Assembly (NCBI GenBank): GCA_044450785.1
Contig: JBIOJM010000227.1
Coordinates: forward strand, 1 to 16,789
Source: JBIOJM01 sp044450785
Lineage (GTDB): Bacteria; Planctomycetota; Planctomycetia; Isosphaerales; Isosphaeraceae
Direction: 5' to 3'
DNA length: 16,789 nucleotides
In this document: in pieces, positions 7,287 to 14,380 of the stretch
How positions within the stretch are numbered: position 1 is the first letter of the stretch
Layout of the letters: each line of letters begins with the position of its first letter
Notes under the pieces: generated by a model
Databases searched by the model: none
The model's input: the letters and a program-made list of their open reading frames with translations, nothing else
What the model was told of the DNA's origin: nothing
Made by a program: the position numbers and the translations under genes

Positions 7287-8476
7287 TCTTCCTCCAGTTC
7301 TGGTTCTTCGACCTCGATCTCAACGTCCTCGTCCCCGACCTGGTCGGAGAACGTCCGGATGATCCCGTCGGACCAGACGGCCCTGACGATCGGGATCGGC
7401 GATTCCGAGAAAACCTGCTTCGTGACGGCATCGCCGCTCGGCGTTTCGTAGCACTCGGTGCGGTGGAGCTTTTCCACCTTCGAGGTCAAACCTCGCACGA
7501 CATGGGGCGGCGAGCTGGGGACATACCCGTCGAGCATGCCGGTAAGGAGCAGCAGGCTGGTATGGCCCTTGTTGAGCGACAGCGGAGGCCGCTTGAGCGG
7601 CGAGAGGGTCCGCTGGCGCAACGCATCGTAGAGTGGCGAGCGAGCCAGCCCGTATTCCAGTTCCTCTTCGGTGCGGGCGGTCTTCTGGAACCGCTTGGGA
7701 GCCAAGGAGAATGGCAGCTCCCACGTGTCAAGCTCGGGTTTGCGAGACGCGCTGTCGGGTTCAGAATAGCGCCATCGGAGGAACTGCGGTTCGCCGAGGC
7801 GAGCGAGCCTGGCGATTGGTGCGGCCGAGCATCGACGGATGCCGCGGGCCGTCAGGATGCCTTCCTGGAGGATCAGCGCGTCCGTCAGAGCCGTCTTGCG
7901 ACGACGGCCGAACACGACGCACTCGTTGTAGGTCCGGCAGTGATCGGGGAAGAGATAAAGTTCGATTTGCTCGAACCACGTGTCGAGCAGCTCGCACATT
8001 TGACTCTTCCCGAAAACCTGGCTGACGGGGCAGACCAGGACCAGGATGCCGCCGTGCACCAGGAGGTCGACCGCCTGACGAAGGAACGTGACTTCCTCGC
8101 GGCCTGAGCGGCCGAACTCGCCGTCAAATGGCGGATTCAAGTACACCAGCGAGAACGAGTGCCGCGTGATGCGGGTCGCCTCGAAGCTGCACGGGCCGAG
8201 CAACCGCACGTCGGGGTAAGCCTCTGCGATCCTGGCGGCCCGGCTGGCGTTCAGCTCGACCGCGAAGACGTGGCCCGGTGAAACACCAAGGCCCTCGGCA
8301 AGCTGCACGAGGGCCTTTCCTTCACCACTGCATGGGTCGAGGACGTTGACATCCTCGGCCTTGAACCTCTGATCCGGAGGCGGGTCAGGGATTCTCAGGT
8401 GCCGGAGGATACCAGCGATCGCCTCCGGGGGCGCAGGGTAGAAGCCCTGCTTGAGGATCGATGCGAGACGCGCCAT
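7283..8476 (-). CDS. DUF6094-like SAM-dependent methyltransferase, 397 aa
   Basis: The start is ATG at 8476, with AAAGGAG nine bases upstream. The N-terminus FYPAPPEAI (12-20) and motif I DPCSGEG (47-53) form the SAM site. VELNASRA (73-80) is the acidic-loop strand that binds the SAM ribose. NPPF (114-117), preceded by LVYL, is the catalytic motif typical of amino-group methyltransferases such as N6-adenine enzymes. VHGGILVLVCPVSQVF follows as a core strand. The target-recognition half (about 200-397) is not recognised. The overall pattern reminds me of proteins labelled DUF6094, which are often found beside helicases in mobile elements. The substrate (DNA or RNA) is not established. Its acidic C-terminus ELEEE also encodes the ribosome site of the recombinase that overlaps it. 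Self-marking of element DNA or anti-restriction are plausible roles, by inference. Confidence 0.85.
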   Translation of the reverse strand: MARLASILKQGFYPAPPEAIAGILRHLRIPDPPPDQRFKAEDVNVLDPCSGEGKALVQLAEGLGVSPGHVFAVELNASRAARIAEAYPDVRLLGPCSFEATRITRHSFSLVYLNPPFDGEFGRSGREEVTFLRQAVDLLVHGGILVLVCPVSQVFGKSQMCELLDTWFEQIELYLFPDHCRTYNECVVFGRRRKTALTDALILQEGILTARGIRRCSAAPIARLARLGEPQFLRWRYSEPDSASRKPELDTWELPFSLAPKRFQKTARTEEELEYGLARSPLYDALRQRTLSPLKRPPLSLNKGHTSLLLLTGMLDGYVPSSPPHVVRGLTSKVEKLHRTECYETPSGDAVTKQVFSESPIPIVRAVWSDGIIRTFSDQVGDEDVEIEVEEPELEEE

Positions 8477-8490
8477 CAGGGGTGCTCCTT

Positions 8491-8859
8491 TCAGTTGAGT
8501 GTGTCGGGCATACGTCCGAAGACGTGCTCGATCACCTCCGGGTCCAATGGGTCGTAACGTGGGTTGACGAGGATCGGGCGCAAGTTGAAGCCGACGGTGT
8601 CGTAGCTGACCCGGAACGCCCGGGTCTGGCCGTCCCAGCGGCTCAGCTCATAGAAGGTGGGAATCGTGGCCGAGTAGCCCAGGAAGGATCTGAGCACGAG
8701 GTTGGCGAGTTGGCTGCTGCACCAGTCGGGCGGCACGTCGCCCTGGACCTGTGAGAGCAGCACGATGGGTTGAGAGTCGGCGCGGCGCCAGACCCGGACG
8801 CGGAACCGGTGGCTGGCGACCGGCACGACCTCGTCGACGACAAGGTGGAATGTTGGCAT
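8491..8859 (-). CDS. Hypothetical protein, 122 aa, first gene of the methyltransferase-helicase operon
   Basis: ATG at 8859 is preferred, with GGAG six bases upstream; a GTG immediately before it (8862) would add one residue but sits too close to that site. The stop is 14 bases before the methyltransferase start, and that gap contains the latter's ribosome site. I do not recognise the family. The protein has an alternating strand pattern (FHLVVDEVVPVASHRFRVRV), a central QLANLVLRSFLGYSATIPTF segment and no membrane span or signal. Its position as the head gene suggests it belongs to the same system, perhaps as a small accessory or regulatory subunit. That is inference. Confidence 0.75.
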   Translation of the reverse strand: MPTFHLVVDEVVPVASHRFRVRVWRRADSQPIVLLSQVQGDVPPDWCSSQLANLVLRSFLGYSATIPTFYELSRWDGQTRAFRVSYDTVGFNLRPILVNPRYDPLDPEVIEHVFGRMPDTLN

Positions 8860-9314
8860 CACGGGCTCCGTGAGTTACATGGGGTGAGGAACTCCTGTAA
8901 CCAGCGAGCGCAGCGTCTGCGCTTGCCGGGTGGGGGAAAGGGTCGAAACCTAAATCAATGACTTGGGTGTCACCTAGGTCGAAGTGCGTCTGATCTGGCG
9001 GTTCCAGTAGCATCGGAACAGAAAACGACGCTAAGCCGTCCAGTTTGCTGAACAGCCAGCGTGTGGGCCGTTCTCACCACCTGCGCTCGAACTCGTCCTG
9101 GACATGGACGTCGGTGAATTTGAGGTAGATCGCCGTCGTCTGGAGACTGCCGTGGCCCAGGCTCTTCTGGACCGTCGCCCGCGTTGCGTGATCTCGTGCG
9201 GGAAGGGCACTATCAATCGATGGAGCTTCAACCCGTCACGTGCCTCGGATAGAATGCTCGCTGCGATACATGCCGAGGCCACCGCGCCGATCAATCATCG
9301 CTGGAGCCCGATCG
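8860..9314. other. Intergenic stretch between the divergent operon and hydrolase, with an integrase scrap
   Basis: No intact gene is seen here. The left part should hold the promoter of the minus-strand operon. It contains the eight-base palindrome ACCTAGGT at 8973-8980, but no clear -35/-10 pair. The middle (9074-9235) carries the broken end of a tyrosine recombinase. The right part leads into the hydrolase. A minus-strand frame from 9013 runs into the 122-aa gene in another phase and shows no family signature. Confidence 0.5.
9074..9235 (-). pseudogene. C-terminal remnant of a tyrosine recombinase/integrase
   Basis: The minus-strand frame ending at TGA 9074-9076 reads TVQKSLGHGSLQTTAIYLKF and closes with a DEFERRW tail. 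LGHxSxxTTxIY is the signature of the C-terminal catalytic box of phage-type integrases: the His lies in LGH and the nucleophilic Tyr in IY. The frame is closed by a stop around 9235, and the expected HxLRH box and the rest of the enzyme are absent, so only about the last 40 residues of the family are recognisable. It lies between the methyltransferase/helicase operon and the hydrolase-caspase pair and probably marks the scar of a former mobile element end. Confidence 0.6.
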
Positions 9315-10250
9315 ATGGCTACGATCATCTTGGTCCACGGGATTGACAACGAGCAGTTGACGCCCGACGGTGTGGAGGCCGAATGGCTACCGGCGCTTGC
9401 GGGGGGCGTCCGCCTGGCGGGCCGAACAGACCTCGCTGACCGCCTCTGGCCTCCGCGCTCCCGCCCCGACGCGATCGAGAGCCGCTCGGCCTACTACGGA
9501 GACCTCTTCCGAACGCCCGACCAGCAGGGCGGGAGCCTCGACCTCGGCGAATTGGACCCAGAGCAGGAGAGCTTCGCTGAGGAATTGGCGTTGGAGTGGC
9601 TCGAGCGGATCGCCGAGCGCGCCCCAGCGTCGAGCGCCGATGGCGCTCAGGCCCGGTTCGCGCTCGACCTCGCCCGGAATCCGGAACAAGTCGAGGCTCA
9701 AGGCATTGGTAACATCAAACGCCAGATCCTGAGAACGCTAGCCCGCAACTCCTGGCTCGCCCGCGTGGGCATGTCCGTTGCCGAGCGGTTCGTCCGCACG
9801 GCGTTGATGCAGGTCACTCGCTACCTGTCCGACGAGTTGATTCGTACGCTGGCACAGCAGCGGGTGCTCGACTTGGTTCAGGATGACACCCGGGTCATCG
9901 TCGGCCACTCGCTCGGCTCTGTGGTGGCCTATGAGTGCGCGCACCGGCTGACGCAGCCGCTGCCCCTGCTTCTCACGCTCGGCTCGCCATTGGGTCTGCG
10001 GACGATCGTCACCGACCGTCTCCGGCCGCCGCCGTCGTTCCCGCCGAGGGTGGTCCGATGGACAAACGTCGCCGATCGCGACGACGTCGTCGCCGCCGAG
10101 CCCGACCTCTGCCCACTCTTCACCCATGACAGCCCCGAATCGTCGCGTTTCGACGGCGTCCTGGTGGACAACGGATCTGACCCCCACAATCCCTGCTATT
10201 ACCTCGGCAAGGAAACCGTGGGAAAGGCGATCGGTGAAGCGCTGGTCTGA
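9315..10250 (+). CDS. Alpha/beta hydrolase (lipase/esterase-like), 311 aa
   Basis: ATG at 9315 is chosen because GGAG lies ten bases before it and the protein then begins directly with the first strand, ATIILVHGID; an in-frame ATG at 9240 would add 25 unrelated residues. The fold is shown by LVHG near the N-terminus (oxyanion region) and the nucleophile elbow GHSLG at 197-201 with Ser199. Candidate acids lie in NVADRDD (251-257), and His291 in DPHNPCYYLG is the likely third triad member. There is no signal peptide or membrane span, so it is probably cytosolic. The substrate cannot be read: lipid, ester or peptide bonds are all possible. It is the only gene clearly on the plus strand, and ends 11 bases from the end of the convergent caspase gene. 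Hydrolases of this sort occur as effectors in bacterial conflict islands, so a link to the caspase protein is plausible but unproven. Confidence 0.85.
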   Translation: MATIILVHGIDNEQLTPDGVEAEWLPALAGGVRLAGRTDLADRLWPPRSRPDAIESRSAYYGDLFRTPDQQGGSLDLGELDPEQESFAEELALEWLERIAERAPASSADGAQARFALDLARNPEQVEAQGIGNIKRQILRTLARNSWLARVGMSVAERFVRTALMQVTRYLSDELIRTLAQQRVLDLVQDDTRVIVGHSLGSVVAYECAHRLTQPLPLLLTLGSPLGLRTIVTDRLRPPPSFPPRVVRWTNVADRDDVVAAEPDLCPLFTHDSPESSRFDGVLVDNGSDPHNPCYYLGKETVGKAIGEALV

Positions 10251-10261
10251 AGAGAGCCCGG

Positions 10262-13204
10262 TCACGATTCCCCGCAGGCGCGCTGTCGGATCTCGTCTCG
10301 AAACATCCGCACTGTCGGATGGTCCGGGCCGAATCGCGCCGCGGCGCGGGAGAGCCCCTCGCGTAGCCGCTGGCATCCGGCATCATGGCCGCCATTCCGG
10401 ATGGTCCAAACCCCGCGGTGACCGAGTGTATTCAGCGCGTTGGGGTGGTCGCGCCCCAGCACGCGCTCCTGGTCCGGCAGCAGGGCCTGGAGCATCCGCA
10501 GCGCCTCCGCCGCGTTGCCCGTGAGTCCGGTCCAGCTCGCGAAGTTGCTGCGGGTATCGAGGTGGTCGGGGTGGTCGCGCCCCAGCACGCGCTCCTGGTC
10601 CGTCAGCAGCGCCTGGAACAACCGCACCGCCTCCGCCGCGTTACCCGTCTTCCCGGTCCAGCCTGCGATGTTGTTGCGGGTGTTAAGGGTGTGCGGGTGG
10701 TCTCGACCCAGCACCCGCTCCTGGTCCGGCAGCAGGGCCTGGAACAGCCGCAGTGCCTGCCCCGCGTCGCCCGTCTCGCCGGTCCAGCCCGCTATGTTGT
10801 TGCGGGTGATGAGGGTTTCGGGGTCTTCAGGGCTCAGCACCCGCTCCCGGTCTAGCAGCAGAGCCTTGGACAGCCGAAGCGCCTCCCGCGCGTCGCCTGC
10901 CTTGCCAGTCCATTGCGCGACATTATTGCGGGTGGTGAGGGTGTCGGGGTGGTCGTGGCCGAGCACCCGCTCCCGGTCCGGCAGTAGGGCCTGGAACAGC
11001 CGCAGTGCCTGCCCCGCGTCGCCCGTCTCGCCGGTCCAGCCCGCTATGTTGTTGCGGGTGATGAGGGTGTGTGTGTGGTCGCGACCCAGTACCCGCTCCA
11101 GGTCCGGCAGTAGGGCCTGGAACAGCCGCAGCGCCTCACGCGCGTCGCCCGCGTCGCCGGTCCACCTCGCGATGTTGCTACGGACAGCGAGGGTGTTGGG
11201 GTGGTCGCAGCCCAACTGGTCCAAGATTCTGGCATGCCACTGCCGCCAGCGGTCGAGATTCTCCCTCGGGGAGTTCGATTCACGTTTGCTCAGACGCTCG
11301 ACGGCCCGGTCGAACTCACCCAGAGCCCACCAGTGGTCCGCTTCGCGGAGAAAGGCGTAACGGTGAAGAGAGTCGTTCACCTCGTGGTCGGATGCGGGGG
11401 CCAGGGCGTCGATCGCCACAGCAAGGGCCCGGTGTGCGCCCTCGGCGTCGATCGCGAAGCCGGCCGACGTGGCGTCGGCGCTGAGGAGGTATTCGGCCAA
11501 GGTGGGATGAAAAAGGCCGAAGTGCGCGTCGGCTGTGCCCGGATCGCGACGCGCGACCAGGCCGCGGAGGCCGCCGAGAACGTCGAGCACTCCCCGGTCA
11601 TCCGAAGGTCCCCCTAGCGCCGCGATCGCTCGGACGAGCAAGGCCAGTGGCAAGATTGGGCCGTTCCCGGCGACGGCGAGCGGCCCGAGCACCGGGCGGA
11701 ACCGCGTCTGCCAGCCTTCCGCGGCGCCCGCCTGGTCCAGTCGCAGCTCGTAAGCTTCATTGACCGTCCCCGGGAGGCGGGCCAGATCGAGCCCCGGCTG
11801 GTCCAGGACGGCATCGGCCAGGAGCTGAGCGATCAGCCAGTGGTCCTGTGCCCGGTCGAGGATCGCCGCTCGGGTGTCCTCCGGTATCCCACGCTCCTCC
11901 AGGTAATGACCCAGGACCGTGCGGTCTGTCCGGCGGGCGTGAATGACCTCTCCGTCCGGGCAATCGGGGGTGTCGTCCCGCGCGGTCATGATCAGCCGCA
12001 GGTGATCCGGGCTCGCGCCGAGGACGCTATGCAACTGGCGGCGCGTGCCGTCCGGAAGCTGGTCGAGCCCATCGAGGACGACCCGGACCACGGGCCGGCT
12101 GTCGAGGTAATCCAGGGTACGCAAGACCATCTGGCTGAGGAAGTCGAGCTTCTCCCGCTCGGCGCGAGTCACGCTTCGATGGAACTCCTCGACGGCACCT
12201 GCGAACCCGGCGACGGAGTGCCGGAGCTGGTGTTCCACGTCGACCGCCAGATTGCGGAGGTTGGTCGTGCCGCCCAGCAGCGCCACGGCGTGCACAAAGC
12301 CGGGCGGGACGAGGCGTTGGGTTATCTCGGGACGGGCAAGCGCCGCGGCCAGGGATGATTTTCCCACGCCGCTCTCGCCGGTCAGGATCACGCTCCGGTG
12401 GGCCTGGCTAGCCGCGACCACTTCGGCCAGTCCGGCCGTCGGCTGGTAATACTCCGTCTGCTCGAGGATCTGAGCGCGGTCGGGACTGTCTTTCCAGAAC
12501 ACGTCGCCGGGGACCTTGCTGCTGTTGCGGCCGAGGTAGAAATGCTCGTCGGAGTTATGGGCGGAGCGCTGCGGAGCGAGCCGCGGCTGAGCCTGGACGA
12601 CCCATTTACGGGCGTCTTCGCAACGGAGCTGATCGGGGGCCGCGGGATCGCCTCGCTCGAGCAACTGGATTAGCGACCGAGTGAACCAGGCGTTGGCCGT
12701 AGGCTGGTAGTCGGTGGCGGTGAGCACCTCGAAACGAAGCCGGCCTTCGAGCGGTCGCACCCAACTCTCCGCGGCATTGTAAGTCGCGGTCCCAGAATGG
12801 CAGGTGTCGAGCACCAGGATGAGACCGGGGAGAGCCTCGACATTGAGATGTTTTAGAAACGCGATCAACGGAACGGCCCCGAGCAAGTTTGGCGGATAAA
12901 CCGCGTCGGTCGGGAGTAGGAAGAAGTCGTCCTTGACGAAATCCCCGTGACCGATATACCAGAGAATCAAGAAATCACCCGAAGTCGCTGCTGTGTCGAC
13001 GGCAGCCGTGAGCGCTGCCGTGGTTTGCTGCACCGTCGGGTCGAGGAGTAAACCGGGCGGATCACCGACCTCCGCACCGATGCATTCCCCAGGACCCGGA
13101 GCTATAAGCTGTGCGTGGAGGCGTTGAGCGACGTCTGGCAGGAAGCTCAGGTGGTTGAAGTTCTTGCACTGGGACCCGATCACCAGGACGCGCCGCCCGT
13201 TCAT
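10262..13204 (-). CDS. Caspase-like protease / STAND NTPase / TPR-repeat conflict protein, 980 aa
   Basis: The start is ATG at 13204 with an AAGGGGA ribosome site. Residues 1-225 form a C14 caspase-like domain: YIGHGD gives catalytic His86 and VLDTCHSG gives catalytic Cys135. A STAND-type NTPase follows, with Walker A GESGVGKSS at 276-284, Walker B VVLDGLDQL at 375-383 and a sensor-like LIMTARDD shortly after. A helical winged-helix-like region continues to about 640. The C-terminus (about 644-980) is a run of 42-residue kinesin-light-chain-type TPR units with the signature ERVLGRDHPxTL and NNIAGWTG. In this architecture the repeats are thought to sense a signal, the NTPase to oligomerise and the caspase to cut cellular targets, often as abortive antiviral immunity. 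This mode is known for related STAND (Avs-like and bNACHT) proteins and is inferred here. Both caspase catalytic residues and both Walker motifs are intact, so it looks functional. It has its own 297-base upstream gap. Confidence 0.93.
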   Translation of the reverse strand: MNGRRVLVIGSQCKNFNHLSFLPDVAQRLHAQLIAPGPGECIGAEVGDPPGLLLDPTVQQTTAALTAAVDTAATSGDFLILWYIGHGDFVKDDFFLLPTDAVYPPNLLGAVPLIAFLKHLNVEALPGLILVLDTCHSGTATYNAAESWVRPLEGRLRFEVLTATDYQPTANAWFTRSLIQLLERGDPAAPDQLRCEDARKWVVQAQPRLAPQRSAHNSDEHFYLGRNSSKVPGDVFWKDSPDRAQILEQTEYYQPTAGLAEVVAASQAHRSVILTGESGVGKSSLAAALARPEITQRLVPPGFVHAVALLGGTTNLRNLAVDVEHQLRHSVAGFAGAVEEFHRSVTRAEREKLDFLSQMVLRTLDYLDSRPVVRVVLDGLDQLPDGTRRQLHSVLGASPDHLRLIMTARDDTPDCPDGEVIHARRTDRTVLGHYLEERGIPEDTRAAILDRAQDHWLIAQLLADAVLDQPGLDLARLPGTVNEAYELRLDQAGAAEGWQTRFRPVLGPLAVAGNGPILPLALLVRAIAALGGPSDDRGVLDVLGGLRGLVARRDPGTADAHFGLFHPTLAEYLLSADATSAGFAIDAEGAHRALAVAIDALAPASDHEVNDSLHRYAFLREADHWWALGEFDRAVERLSKRESNSPRENLDRWRQWHARILDQLGCDHPNTLAVRSNIARWTGDAGDAREALRLFQALLPDLERVLGRDHTHTLITRNNIAGWTGETGDAGQALRLFQALLPDRERVLGHDHPDTLTTRNNVAQWTGKAGDAREALRLSKALLLDRERVLSPEDPETLITRNNIAGWTGETGDAGQALRLFQALLPDQERVLGRDHPHTLNTRNNIAGWTGKTGNAAEAVRLFQALLTDQERVLGRDHPDHLDTRSNFASWTGLTGNAAEALRMLQALLPDQERVLGRDHPNALNTLGHRGVWTIRNGGHDAGCQRLREGLSRAAARFGPDHPTVRMFRDEIRQRACGES
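10394..11149 (-). repeat. Six tandem 126-bp TPR-coding units inside the caspase gene
   Basis: Residues 686-937 consist of six consecutive 42-residue units, each 126 bp, starting GDA or GNA. Five of the six end in WTG plus two residues; the sixth ends WTIRN. A degenerate unit lies on either side. Units 1 and 2 and units 3 and 4 repeat as a pair: 83 bases at 10734-10816 are identical to 10986-11068, exactly two units apart. This points to a recent two-unit duplication or gene conversion. Confidence 0.92.
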
Positions 13205-13501
13205 CGCAACCGATTCCCCTTCGTCGGAGAGTCCCGTCGATCAGTCTTGAAACCTTCATTGATAGTGGCCGAACGATCGGGCTCTGTCCAGCGTCCAGCC
13301 TGACCGGACGGCGACCGTCGCGGTCCGACGGGGCAATGCGCAATCCGCCTTCGTGCAGGAGTATGCACCTCAGATTGGCGAACTTCGGAAGCAGTTGTTT
13401 CCTGTCCGACTGCTATCACAAAGCCGACTTGACTCGCGTCGACAATCTCCGCGAACGATGAGCGGCCATCGCAGCGCGACCGGGGCGAGGCGCTTGCCCG
13501 C
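13205..13501. promoter_or_regulatory. Intergenic region likely holding the caspase gene promoter
   Basis: These 297 bases separate the 169-aa gene from the caspase gene on the same strand. The open frames crossing it show no family signature. The length suggests the caspase gene has its own promoter rather than depending on read-through. I could not identify a convincing -35/-10 pair by eye, and promoter consensus in the suspected phylum is poorly defined. Confidence 0.35.
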
Positions 13502-14011
13502 TCAGAGTGACCGTTCGATGTCCTCCAGCTCGATCTCGTCACCCAAGATGGGTTCGTCATCTTCGGGCTGGATCACCTTGCCGGTGAGCTGCTCGAAGGT
13601 CTCGATGTCCGACTGGAGCTGATAGTCGTCGCCGATGAAGTCTCGGCAATCGTCCTCGTCATCGGGCAGGAGGGTGTTGATGATCGACTCGGCGATGTCC
13701 GCCACTTCGGCCAGCCGCTTGGCCGGCGGCGGCTCCATGCGCAGCGAGCGCCGGGCCCGCTCCTCAAAACGAACCCAAGCCTTGCGCAGCGCCTCCGAGT
13801 CGGACTCTGGGGCGGTTGGCGCACCGAAGCCCTTGGGGAAGTAATCGCCCTGGTGATACCAGGGCTCCTTGCCGGGCTCGAAGATCTGGGTATGGACGAC
13901 GTGCTGGTCGCCCAGGTCACGGATCACAATTCGATAAGCCAGCATGCCCGTTTCGTGGATCACGGGCGATGCCGCGACGATCCTTGGTTCCTCAGTGTGC
14001 TGATTGCTCAT
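13502..14011 (-). CDS. Hypothetical acidic protein, 169 aa
   Basis: The start is ATG at 14011, with GGAGG seven bases upstream. It overlaps the preceding 112-aa gene by 20 bases, so the two are translationally coupled. I do not recognise the family. The N-terminal half is strand-rich (GMLAYRIVIRDLGDQHVVHTQ, broken here as two pieces: GMLAYRIVIRDL and GDQHVVHTQ), followed by a helix ALRKAWVRFEERARRSL at about 75-91. The C-terminal 60 residues are very acidic (DDEDD, PEDDEP, EIELEDIE), as in DNA-mimic or chaperone-binding tails. It is the last of three coupled small genes. There is no signal peptide or membrane span. The acidic tail is the only clue to function. Confidence 0.75.
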   Translation of the reverse strand: MSNQHTEEPRIVAASPVIHETGMLAYRIVIRDLGDQHVVHTQIFEPGKEPWYHQGDYFPKGFGAPTAPESDSEALRKAWVRFEERARRSLRMEPPPAKRLAEVADIAESIINTLLPDDEDDCRDFIGDDYQLQSDIETFEQLTGKVIQPEDDEPILGDEIELEDIERSL

Positions 14012-14330
14012 GGTTTCCTCCGGGCGCGTTCTCGTGGTGGCCCCACAGGTACGAAACGGTGACGTCAGAGACGACCGTGAAGCCGGTTGCGCTCACGTAG
14101 AACTTGTCGCCGGCCGAGAACGTCAGGTAGCTGAGAGGACGATCTGGCTTGTCGTCCACGTGGACCACCAGGTGATGGTTGGTGACCTTGTGAACCGTTC
14201 GGCGCTTGTGCAGCGGATTGCCAAGCGGAGTTGTGTTCACGAGCGTCAGTTTGGTGCCAGGAACAAGCTGGCGGAGCATGGCCGCTTTGCTGATCGGCTC
14301 GCCGAGGATGGACTGAGTTTCTGTTGACAA
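13992..14330 (-). CDS. Hypothetical protein, 112 aa, TTG start
   Basis: The start is taken as TTG at 14330 because AGGAG lies six bases upstream and the sequence then begins (M)STETQSILGEP; no ATG fits before residue 18, and the longer upstream frame has no coding character. The gene overlaps the next gene by 20 bases. I do not recognise the family. It has a compact strand pattern: PGTKLTLVNTT, RRTVHKVTNHHLVVHVDD, then LSYLTFSAGDKFYVSATGF and TVVSDVTVSYLWG, suggesting a small beta-barrel or sheet protein. It is the second of three coupled genes. The function is unknown. Confidence 0.72.
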   Translation of the reverse strand: MSTETQSILGEPISKAAMLRQLVPGTKLTLVNTTPLGNPLHKRRTVHKVTNHHLVVHVDDKPDRPLSYLTFSAGDKFYVSATGFTVVSDVTVSYLWGHHENAPGGNHEQSAH

Positions 14331-14380
14331 GGGAAACTCCTGTAAGTTGGTTGTGGGCCGTCCGTGGCCCTGGTGACGGT

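Noticed and set aside
6231..7451. Plus-strand open frame of 406 codons across the recombinase
   Set aside because: It is the complement of recombinase and methyltransferase codons, with no domain signature and no ribosome site.
3261..8859. DISARM or BREX defence system
   Set aside because: A helicase and a methyltransferase are present, but none of the required partners (drmA/drmB/drmC, or pglZ/brxC) occurs in the window, and the recombinase does not fit.
8648..9013. Minus-strand 121-codon frame starting at 9013
   Set aside because: Most of it is a shifted reading of the 122-aa gene. The unique N-terminal part shows no family, and the overlap would be large.
13201..13560. Minus-strand frame bridging the 169-aa gene and caspase gene
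   Set aside because: It overlaps the 169-aa gene's 3' end in another phase and has no ribosome site or recognisable motif. It is treated as intergenic.
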